From contig CM026557.1 of assembly GCA_015143295.1 (NCBI GenBank), forward strand, positions 35,039,965 through 35,103,964: DNA of 64,000 bases, read 5' to 3'. The number at the start of each line of letters is the position of its first letter. Position 1 is the stretch's first letter. Position numbers and translations under genes: made by a program. Source of the DNA: Tetracentron sinense. Taxonomy: Eukaryota > Streptophyta > Magnoliopsida > Trochodendrales > Trochodendraceae. This document shows, in pieces, positions 43,201-54,800 of the stretch. A model generated the notes under the pieces. That model saw only the letters and a program-made list of their open reading frames with translations. It was not told the DNA's origin and ran no database searches.

Positions 43201-46200
43201 AATCACGGACTGAAATCAGTCCTCACTCCTCCATAATCTTTGATTTTTTTTTTTTAAAAAAAGTTGAGAGTAAAGAAGAAAGAAGAGGGAAGAAGAGGGA
43301 GGCAAGATGGTACATACCTCTCACCGTGGGTTGCTACCGTCACCGTGGGTTGTGGCCGTCGCCATTGGCCCATGGGTTGTAGCCATTGCCATCGAGGCTA
43401 TCCTCTCTCCCCTCTTCTCTTCCTTCCAAGCTCAATTTGAGCTTTTTTTGTTTGGGGGGGTTCTATTAATATCAGCAAATACGATGAGGTTTAGCCTCTT
43501 ATTTTGTAACTTAAGTAACCCTAAGTCCCTGAGAAGGGAATTCTAATGTCACTCCTAGCCCTATGTAATAACATATTCTCTTATGTTTTATCTAAGTAAC
43601 CCTAACAAGGGTATGCTAGGGTCACTCCAAGTCCTGTCATTAAACATATTTCTCTTATGTTTTAACTTAAGTAACCGTAACAAGGGTATGCTAGGGTCAC
43701 TCCTAGTCCTATGTCATTAAACATATTTCTCATATGTTTTAACTCAAGTAACCTTAAACATTCTTCTTTAATTGTCATGTAAAAAAGTATTAAAATTTTA
43801 ATACAAGGCCCGATATTGATTTACATTATACGCCCAATTATATTATACACCTAATGAAAAATTTATACTATACACTAAAAAAAATGTATTAGAATTGTAA
43901 TATAAGCCTTTTTTATTTCAAAGATTATACATGATATTCATGAATATTTTATTTAGTTATGAATTTTAATAATGTTCTTTATAATTTTTAATAGTTGATA
44001 ATTCTAAATAATGTACTTAGTAATATGAACATCGACCAAATAATATAACTTATTTAACTAACAAGGGTATTAACATTTCCTGAAGATTCACTGCAAAATT
44101 CCATGTTTTACCATTTTTTTTAAAATCACTGATAAATAATATATCTTCCGATATATCTTTTTTCAGCGGCTTGACATGTCGAGTGATATCGACATTTAGA
44201 ACCTTGCTTGGCATATAACTGATGTTCTCTCAAAGTTTTCCTCAGAAGATAATCATGCTCCTCCCAAGACTTTGAATAAATCAAAATGTCATCCACAAAT
44301 ACCACCACAAACTGATCTAAATAGGGTCTAAACACCCTATTCATTAAATTCATTAAAGCTGCAGGGGCATTCGTCAACCCAAAAGGCATCACCAAGAACT
44401 CATAATGTCAATAACGAGTACGAAACGTAGTTTTAGGAACATGTCTCCTCACTCTAAGCTGATGGTATCCTGAACGCAAGTTTATCTTAGAAAAAATTGA
44501 GATCCCCTCAACTGATCAAACAAATCATCAATCCGAGGCAAAGGGTATTTGTTGTTTACTGTGACTCTATTCAGCTTTCCACACATAGTCGTAAGGAACC
44601 ATCTTTCTTTTTCATAAATAAGACGGGCGCACCCCAAGGTGAAGTATTGGGCCTGATAAAACCCTTATCCTGCAGATCTTGCAATGGCACCTTCAACTCC
44701 CTAAGTTCAACAGGTGTCATCCGATACGGAGCAATAGAAATAGGGAATGTGCCAGGATAAATCTCAATGGCAAACTTCTACCCTCTATTAGGAGCAGTGT
44801 AGTCAAAATGTCGCCTAGGCAATGCTTAGGCCACCACCTCACCTAGCCAGGACCTCTATCGTCTAGATAAGGATCTAGGCAGGCACTCGCTAAATCTTAT
44901 ATAATATTATATAATGTAAACAGAAAAGAGTAAATTTTGTCGCCTAGGCATTGCCTAAGCAACACCTAGGCATCGCCTCGCCTAGAGAACCCCCTATCGC
45001 CTAGGCATCGCTTGGACGCTTTGACTACACTAATTAGGAGGTAGACCAGGCAACTCCTCCAGAAAAATGCTAGGATAATCCTGCACAATAGGAATAAACT
45101 CTATCTTCTGCACATTTTCCTCTTCGCCTTGAATACTGGCTAACAAACCAATGAAACCCTCGACTTGATCCCTTCGACCACGATGAAATGAAGAAGACAA
45201 CGGAAGAGAAACACTCCTCTCACTGAAGAAATGCAAAATAGTTCCATCTCCCGCACGAAAAGTCAACTTCTTCCTAAAACAATCCATGGTAGCATGATAA
45301 GCCAACAACCAATCCATGCCAAGAATCACGTCATAGGTTTGATTAAAATGATGTATTTTGGGATTATGTTTCATGTTGAAAATTCTGGAATTAAATTATG
45401 TGGAAGATGTTGGAATTTTTTTTTTTTTTTTTTTTTATCAATAGCACACTTTATTGAAACCGAGCTAAAAACAAAACAAGACACAACCAAACACACTCAG
45501 AGTTTACAAGGAGGTAAACTTCCAACAACCGACTACAACCCTACCAAACCCAAATCCCTCATGGCTGCCAAAAATTAGAATACAAAATTCAGAATATCCT
45601 CCCTAGAGCATATTACCCCCACCCACTCCAAGACCGTCATCCGAATGCGAGCACACAAACGAGGCACTGAGGTCCCGCCATCTTCAAATATTCTCCTGTT
45701 CCTCTCTTTCCACACAAGCCAAGAAATCGCTCTTAGAAGAACACCCCAAACCACCTCCCTACCCCTTCCTCCCCCTTTCCAGGGCCAACTCTCCAATAAA
45801 TTCCGCATTATCATAGGAAACACCCAAGGCACCTCCAACCGAGATAAGAAATAGTTCCACACCTCCCTTGCTACTGGACAATGTAATAAGGGATGGTCCA
45901 CCGTCTCCTCCTCCTGGAAGCACATATAGCACCTATTTGTCAAACTCCAACCCCGCTTCTTCAATTGATCGTGAGAATTCTATCCAACACTGCAGCCCAT
46001 AAGAAGAAAGAGACCTTAGAAGGGACTCCTGCACACCAAATAGCCCTATGAGGAAATCCCCCCCCTATCCAGCATACTCATTGATCGATAGAGGATCCTA
46101 ACCAAAAATCTCCCTTGCTCATCTTTGCTCCATAACCGATAGTCACGAACCTCTGGATAAATGGCTATCGCTGAGATACACTTCAAGAGCCTAACTAAAT

Positions 46201-49200
46201 CTCCCATCTCCCAATCATAAAGGTCTCTCCTCAACCTAGGACACCAGACCACCCCCAAAGCACTACTCTCATATGAATTCACCACTAGAGCCTCCTTGTC
46301 TATTGCTAACCTGAAGATGTTGCCAAAATCATCCATAAGCATTGATGAACCCGACCAAATATCCTTCCAGAACCAAATTTCCGACCCTCTCCCAACTCAG
46401 TAGCGAAAGAAAGGCACAACCAAACCCGTCGTAGCCATAATCCCTTTCCACAGACCCAAGCCATACGATCCCCTAACGTCCTTAGGAACCCAACAGGAGT
46501 TCTCCCCATACTTGGCAACTATCACTGCACGCCAAAGACTACTCCTTTCCTCTCCAAATCTTCATACCCACTTTCCTAACAAAGCTTTGTTCATACGAAT
46601 AATCGACTTCAAGCTCAACCCTCCCTCCTCCTTAGGACGACACATTTGGGACCAAGCCACCAAATGATACTTAGCTTTACCCCCCCTATCATTCCAGAGA
46701 AACTCCCGCTGCCGCCTTTCAATTAGTTAGGCTCTTGGAATTTTAGAACCTATGATCCTAGGAATACACTACATTTGGCAGAGGATTGCGGTCCTTGGAT
46801 TGAGTAGTATTCCCCTAAAGAGCAAGAAGGGCATCTTGTTGCCTTGGATGAAAGACCATAAACCTTCCTCAAGGACACTCCTTGTGTAAGTGATTTCGTG
46901 CCTAGCCAAGCCGGGGGAAATGCATACCCGAAATCGTGCTGTGAGTGTATGTATTCTTTTGGACCAACCGTGATTATTGTGATCGTTTTCAGATTCAGTT
47001 GGAATTGGAAAACAAATTCAAGCTTGAAGATGTTTTAGAAAACTATAATTTGATGCCTTGTGAATTCGATTTCTTTGAACTTGCATATACTTCGAAGTTT
47101 TTATGTTTTTATTAAAATATGGATTTTCTTAACAAGGTTGTTATTTCTATAAAAATCATGTTTCCCTACTGGGCTATTTTAGCTAACCCCTATTTATATT
47201 TCAAATTTGAAGAAGGTCAAGGCAAACTTAGACTTTGGATGAAATCAGGGATTTCTAGCAAACTCGTGAAAGTACTTTTTTTTTTTGATCGGTAACTCGT
47301 GAAAGTACTTCTTACTTGTGTGCCTCACAAGAAATTCTATGAATGATGTCTCATGTATATAGTTTTATCATGTTATGGATAATTATCTTCAAAGAGCAAT
47401 TTATAAATCATTTTGGACTTGTGTGAGTGAAATTATATGCGGATAGATGAATTGTCTAAGGACATTTTGCTGAAAAATAGAATTCACCGAGCATTTCATA
47501 CGTTTTACTCTAGATCTGAACTTACCGACATTAGTTTTGAATGTTGTTTCAACCACAGCTTACTAACTTATTAAATATGTAAAAATCATATCATATTTAC
47601 TATTTTTATATGAATTTCTATCTTGGCACAGCAATGCTGTAATTCCAAGTCTGTTGCGCATAATCTGATTTTAACTGAGATTTTATTTTAGCTATTCTCA
47701 TGGACAATTTTTGATATTTTGAGGAAACATTGGTATATGAGTCTATTTTCAAATGTCATAGGTCTCAAGCCCAGATTCCTTAAAATGAAAACCCAGTAAT
47801 TAAGTTACTACCGGTTCTTCAGTGCTGTGTTGCAAATTCCAGCAACTCTGTTTTCAATATAAGATATTTTAATTGAACCTTAATCAAACTTTTGGACGTG
47901 ATTAGTATTTTTCTTGGCAATCAATGAGCCTAGTTTTCAAAATGATAAGAATCAGTTGGATTAGATTTACCTACATTGAGTTATGAATTTTTGAACACAG
48001 ACTGTTCGGTTTGCCTGCGTATGGCCTTAGGCACAATCTTATGAAATCGATAACTCTTTTTAACTAGGAAACCAAGGGTTTATTGTTCTTGCCTAACCAT
48101 CGCTATTTGATCACATCATCTCACCTAATCACGCATCCAAAGCTTCGGGGCATGACAATTACCATCAACCAAATACTCAACCTCACAACAATGGAGATGG
48201 TGATGATACCCACAAGTCAGCTCGTAATTCCATGTGGCTATAGATAACTTGTAGTTTTGTACATTTATGGTTTATTACTTTATTCTCGAATTTAATATCT
48301 CTACCATCAAGGTTCTGAATGTCCATATTGCCCAACATGTCGAGCCGCGGAAAAAAGATATATATCAACGATATATCGTTTATCGGTGATTTTTGAAAAA
48401 AATGGCAAAAAATAGGGCAAAACAAGAAATTTTGCAGTGAAACTTCAAGAAATGTTAATACACATTTTAAAATAAAAACATTAATAAAACAACAATGTAC
48501 ATAAGAGATATAATGAGAAGAGAGCAAAGATGTGCGTTGACGAGTGACGATAATGTATGATTGATTCAGTTTCATTCATTTCTCAATAAGATGTGTTCTT
48601 ACTTCTGTGTTAATTGTAGGGTTAAGTACTGTTTAGTCACCCTAAATACAAAGTATCACCTAAAAGTGCATGGTTTGAAACTTTTACCAAATAGGTTATG
48701 TATTCCAATATTATCCTTAAAGTGTTCAGCTTTTATATGCATAGTTTTAGGGTAAACATGTCAAAAACATGCCTTTTTTAGTAATAAAAATACAAAGGGT
48801 GCCCTATTTGATAAATATGTCAAAAGCATACCTTCTTAGGTAATAAAAATGTAAGGCATGCCCTTTCAAGTGAAGCGGCCTTAATTATAATATAATCAAT
48901 TTTACTTCATTTGAACAAATATGTAAGCATTTTGGGGACATGTTAATTTAAAAATATCTAAAAACCAAGGTCAGATGCTTTAACCCTAAAGATTAATGAA
49001 TCTTAACCACAGTTAAAGGGAGTTACAAGGTGACATGTTAATTTTTTTTAATTTTTAAAAATTAAAGTTAGATGCTTTAACCTTAAAGGTTAGTGAGAAT
49101 CTTAACCACAATTAAAGGGAGTTAAGAGGGGACGCCCCTTTAACTTTGGTTAAGATTTACTAATCCTAAGGATTAAAGGCTTAAAACATTTAACCTTAGT

Positions 49201-51820
49201 TTTTAGAAAAAAATAATAATTCCAAGGGGTAAAACATGTTAACCATAGTTCAAGGCTAGTTAAAGGGGGCTTTTTGAGGTTATGAAATATCTTAAGGGTA
49301 TAATAGTCATTTTACTAACTGTGATAGTGAAAAGTCTAACAAAACAAGGTTAGGTTCAAGTGGGAACTATGTTGAGTTAATTTGAAAATATGTTATTCAT
49401 AATAGTGTATTTGCAAATTATGAACAAATAAGGGCCTTAAATGCAAAAACCCCAACATTTAAAGTACCAAACCCCTCACCTTCAGATTCAATAGAGTAAA
49501 ACAAATCGGCGACGGCAAATGGCGACGGCGACAACGACGCTTCACTCTCACAGTCACAGGTATGTACCCCGGCTCTTGCTTCTTCTTCCCTCATCTTCTC
49601 TTTTCTTTGATTCTTTCTTCTCTACTCTCAAATTTCAACATTTTTTCTTTTTTTTCCCTTCTAAATCAAAGATTCAATTCTTTTTTTTTACAAATCTGCA
49701 AAACCCATCATAAAAAGGGTTTCGCATGTTTCAGTAGATTTTGGTGATATATCGTCCATATATCACGACATCATGTAAATTTTTCCTTACAGCATGTAGA
49801 CACATCGGTCACCACCAATACCAACAAATATCGGCGATATATTGCCGATATTGTCGAAATTTCGAACCTTGTCTACCATGATAAACTGATAATATAGTCA
49901 ATAACTTGAATCTTGAATACTTTATATTCATTATTGACATTAATTGATGAAATGAACAGCTAATGTTAGTTAAACTTGCTACTTAGTGATTTTAATGTCT
50001 TTTTTATGCATTTAATGATTGAATTGTGTTTATATAACAACAAAACCATTTTCTAAAAATTTTACATTTTTAGAATTTTTTTGTACTTTATTATTTTTTT
50101 AAAGGAAAAATCAGGCAATCATGACTATCGAGAGCAACAGCGTTATTTTACAGTTTAGCCCTCAGTGTTACAGTTGCTGAAACCATTATTTAAAATCCCG
50201 ATCCCCATTCTAAGAGTTATGATGTTTCACATAAATTTTGAAACTTGACTACAAACCCTGTAGGTGGCTAGGTGCCTTTTCTGGATCAATAAGCAAAGAA
50301 TATATTTAAGGGGGGAAAAACAATAGGGAAAAAAAAACATGGAAGATCCGTGAGTAACAAAAATATGAAGTATGTAGAAACATGAAAGAATCCTTCAACC
50401 AAGGGGAATTTACCACAGTTTAAAACCATAACTAAGTAATTTCAATATGTTTCAAAACACAACTATTATTTTTACATTGAGAAAGTTCATTTTCTGAGAG
50501 TAAACCTCTTTGGTTAAGTAATTAAGTTCAAGAATAGCAGCCTCGAAACAGTAATGAGTCTAATGACGGCATGCCAGTAATTTCACCCAAAAAGAACTAA
50601 GATTAAAATAAAAAATAATAACTGGTCTATTTTCATCGTTGCATCGTTCCGGAGAGAAGATGGAGGTGCATATCACGTAAAAGGTAGCTCAAAAATTATA
50701 GATCAGCAAGGTGGCAGTGGAGGGCATCCCAAATCCCAACCATTACATGGTAAAATTTCCAAGCAAATAGTCAGTTCATACTAGGATTTTTGCAAATTAA
50801 TTGTTGAAACCGTTAAGCATTATAAATGTGGAAGTATATGCATAAAATAGCCTTTATAGATAATATGATTACCTGCATATATCGCACAACAGTGCTAGTA
50901 TAATCAACAGCTCTCCGTTGAACAAGCTTTCTAATTCTTTTGGCACCAAAACTGTCCCCATGAGCTGTAACAAAATAATAAAAAGAATTATAAAAGAAAA
51001 ACCCCATTTCACCAAGATCAATTTTAATTAAATAGTTTGCAATGCTTAAATACCATTTAGACCCTTTTCCACAGCAGTAATTCAAACAGAAAAAATTTGA
51101 AAAAAAAAGAGTTAAAGGTTAAACTATGTTGCATAGACATAGACACGGATGCGATGATCTACGATTTGACGATCCCCGAAAAATAAAATTTAAGGACTCG
51201 AGGGATATTTCAATTTTCTAGTAAATTGTTAATTGGATATGTTATAGGTAGGGCATAAATGAATTTAATAGTATTGTATTACCATCTGCCTACCCAAAAA
51301 AATTAGTATTGTATTACCAGTTTACCACCTATAAACCTTCTCAATAATAAACTAGACCACCTATTTATGGTGCGTGCCAATTTATGTTGTGCAAGTAACA
51401 AAAGGAACAAAATAAAATTCAGAAGTGTTCAACAAGAAACCGATACATGTTAGAATTCGATGCAAGTCTAGTCATCCATTTAGAAGAGTCTGCGTAACAT
51501 AGCAATCAAACACACACATAAAACACCTCTATGGTGAGTGCCAATTTATGTTCTGCAAGTAATAAAGAAATTAAAATCCATCATTGTCCAACCAGAAGAA
51601 AATAAAATGCAGAAATGTCAACTAGTACACACCAATGTTTAAAAACATGAAGGCGTGAGGCGAGGCGAAGCGTCAGGACCTCAAGATGTGAGGCATAAGC
51701 CTCGAGGCATGAGGGTTAAACCTCACAAGAAAGCCTCATGATCTCTCATTTTAACAAATAAATAAAATATTAAGAAATACAAAAAAATTGAAAAAGTTAA
51801 TGAAAGATTATTCATTATAT

Positions 51821-51867
<47 letters not shown>

Positions 51868-54800
51868 GTTTTGTAAGCATACTTATATTTGTATTTGTGT
51901 ACATTGTGAGTGGACGTGCACGTACACATATGAAATACTATATAAATTATTTAACTATCAAAAAATAAATAGGAGGGTAAGCAAATGCCCGTTCGTACGA
52001 ACAGACCTAAATCCGTTCGAATAAACGAAAAGGGTCATTTTTGGCCCCCAAAAAAAGGGTCTCATGAGTTAGGTTTGAGCTTGGGCTTGGATATTGATGT
52101 CGGGGCTATAAAGAAGGGTATTTTGGGTTTGATTTTGGAGGGTATCTAGGCTTGGGTTTTTGTTTACGCCTTGGAGCTTTGAAGGAGAAAGGGAAGAGAT
52201 GGGAGTGCATGAATGGGGTGCTTACACGGTACATAGGTATGCTGGAAAGAGAAAAAAAAATCCCTCATATCGGTACCATATCAGTCATATCGAATCAATA
52301 CGGACGATATTGAACCGATACGCACGGCACGCACTCATTTATCCTTCCATTTATACTAGAAGTCACGGCACGGACCCAATACGCACAGCTTATTTACAAA
52401 AAATATCATTTAAGTAAATGTTCATTGACTTAAGATATTTATAAGTAAATAAAGTTATATCCCCCATTTGAATTCAATAAAAATTATCCTAAATCCAATT
52501 TTCTGAACAATAAAAAGTTAACTTTTCAATTCAGAAACAAAATCCCTTTTTACGTATTATGTCAAAATTTCAACTTTCAAATAGTAAGCTATTTCTCAAA
52601 TTTTAAAATTTCATAAATGTTACTATAGCAAAAAATTATTAAATCCCAAAAATCCACCAAAAAAAAGTCTAATATTTTAGTCTTTAAAAATATTTTTATC
52701 TACAAGGTCAAAAAGTCAACTAATAGGGGAACAATTCAGTAGAAAAAAAATACATTAAACCTTTTACAAAAAAAAATTTAAAACATATACTAAGTAGCCC
52801 CATCTAAATTCATTAAAAATACTCCCAAATTTAAATTCTAGAAAAATCGGAAACTAAATTCTAGTTCAAGGCTAAAATTCGATTTTTAGCCATTTGGGCC
52901 AAGTTTCAACTTCCAACTTGCAAGGATTTTTTCGAATCTTTAGGGCTCATAATCTTTAATATATCAAAATATTATTAAAACACAAAAGACCGGTAAAATT
53001 ATTTAACACATTGGCTTCTATATGGTGTTAAGTCACTACATGCTCAGTCTCAAGCATCGAGTGACATTTATGAACAAATTCAATAGCTCACAAATTTACA
53101 GCAGACATACATAAATATGTATCAGTCCACATACCACATTCACATAAGTTGGTCACATTATTGTCAATATGTCTAGCTCACTTATAATATATCACTTTAT
53201 TTAGTTCTTGAGTCCACATTCCACACGTTCAAGCCAACATGAAGCTCAATGTGGTATTGAGTTTCTATTATGTATATAAATTACTTTATGAATCTAAGTC
53301 ATTATTTTCTTATGTATTTCATTGAATGCAAGGTTTTAATATCTAGATTGTATTTCCTATACTTGGCTCAGTGACTATGGTTTGTATTTTCATACTTGTT
53401 TATTAGCATGCGTATCTTTTTTAACTTTATAAAAATTTTAACTCACATATGTATAGTTATAAATGTAGTTGAGAGTTTTCCTTTAGTTTGGTTTTAACTT
53501 ATATATGCATAAAAGAAGTTTTATACAAGGTATCCAAGTTTTTACTTAAGTATCAAGCGCTTCTTAGTTTATGCAAGGTATCCAAGTTTTTACTTAGTAT
53601 CTTGATTTTTTCCATTGTATGATTATATCCAACCAATACGATCTGATTTGTAGATACGTATCTTATATTCGACTTTCCGACATGACACCTGATACCGATA
53701 TTTTGAAGCATGGGTGTGCGATCTAGGGTTGTAGGAAGGAGGGGTTCATAGGACGCAAGTGCACAACACTTTGAAGAAAAGGGTTTATATACAAGGTTAG
53801 ACAAGGTATGGTGTGTGAAGATCTCACTACTATATCAGCTAGGCAAAATGTTGTGTCTGAATACTATGATCCGCTGGTCCTTGACAAGGTACTGATGATT
53901 GAGTCATATTAAGTCATGCATGATGGTCAGAAAGAGATTTCAAATTAGGTTTCCAATTGTAGAGGAATTTAGGAAAATCCTTGGCTAAATGACTATTGTT
54001 TGAATTTCCACAATTGTTTATCAACATCATTATTTTTTTTCTTATTAATTTCTTAACTCTCATATGTATGGTTATAAAAGTAGTTGGGGCCTTCATTTAA
54101 TTTATTTTTAGCCTATATTTTGAATTAAAGTGATTTTATGTAAGATAACCAGTTTTTTATTGTGTATCCAAGCGTTTCATAGCGTATCGCATATGATACA
54201 TATCCCAAAATTGACTTACCAATATGGCAACCGATACCGATATTTTAAACCATGCTCACAATCCCTTTTCTTTTCTTTTTGACGAGTTTCTATAATACAA
54301 TGATTTGGTTTGGACTCTTAGTCTAAAAAGGGGATTAAACGATTAAGATTTAGAAGACCAGAGTAGGCTCTTGACTCATCTTAACTCAATTGAACCTTGT
54401 ATATGTGTTTTACCATTGCAAGATTTGGGATAGCAACGGTCATTTCCTTATATAGTTGTGTAGAATCCTTGAATTCCATCCAAGGTTGTGTTCTTCCTTT
54501 ATGATGCCACCCCAAGGAAGATCTTTACAACTAAGAACTAACCACTTAAAAGATAGATGTTGTAGAAAGTAGAATCTCGGTATTCATATGCTTGGCTGAG
54601 GAGAGCAGTTCACCTGAAGCTCCAATGTTCTCTAGTTGTAGGCTAGTAGCTAAAGGGTTATGAAATCCAATCCAATCCAATTCTTACTCAATTTCAGTGG
54701 CTTTCCATCAAATTGACCTATCCGGCGTGTTGAGCATTCAATGCCAGTGTTGTGGAGTTGATTCCAGCCTCCAGGAGCCATATGTCGATATTTGGGAGGA

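Larger units (their letters stand above)
41157..45340 (-). pseudogene. Gypsy pol: protease, reverse transcriptase, RNase H, integrase (decayed)
   Basis: From high to low coordinate: protease-like [19 protein letters not shown] (near 45320), [11 protein letters not shown] blocks [20 protein letters not shown] and [14 protein letters not shown] (44126-44395), [11 protein letters not shown] (42930), RNase H with YTDHKSL (42310), integrase zinc region [20 protein letters not shown], and core [20 protein letters not shown] and [16 protein letters not shown]. It is interrupted by MITEs at 42960-44206 and 44795-45032 and by several stops. Confidence 0.92.
37447..48163 (-). mobile_element. Rearranged Ty3-gypsy structure with LTR copies in opposite orientation
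   Basis: It lies between hAT codons: the left flank ends CATTATAGCAAAT, and the right flank starts ATTACCATCAACC and continues the same hAT frame. Contents in order: an intact-looking 3' LTR (minus strand, 39807-37447); the C-terminal end of pol; a plus-oriented LTR 5' part (about 40422-41156); minus-strand protease-RT-RNase H-integrase (about 41157-45340); a plus-oriented LTR 3' part (about 45341-48163). The outer 5-bp flanks CAAAT and ATTAC do not match. Two hAT MITEs and a LINE are inserted inside. Gag is missing. Boundaries inside are accurate to roughly 10-20 bp. Confidence 0.8.
45341..48163 (+). repeat. LTR 3'-part copy in plus orientation, interrupted by a LINE
   Basis: Inverse copy of 37447-38935. 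Shared blocks include CATTTGGCAGAGG, AGCAAGAAGGGCATC, CATACCCGAAATCGTGCTGT and ACCAAGGGTTTATTGTTCTT. It ends GGGGCATGACA at 48163. The protease frame joins it at the shared AATCAAACC. Confidence 0.82.

Noticed and set aside
49519..49747. Small frames starting [14 protein letters not shown] as a host gene
   Set aside because: They are enclosed in a hAT-like element with perfect TSDs and stop after about 60 codons in T-rich sequence. Kept only as a possible captured fragment.
51788..51929. Frames with YIYIYIY and RERERER runs
   Set aside because: Translation of the TA/GA microsatellite.
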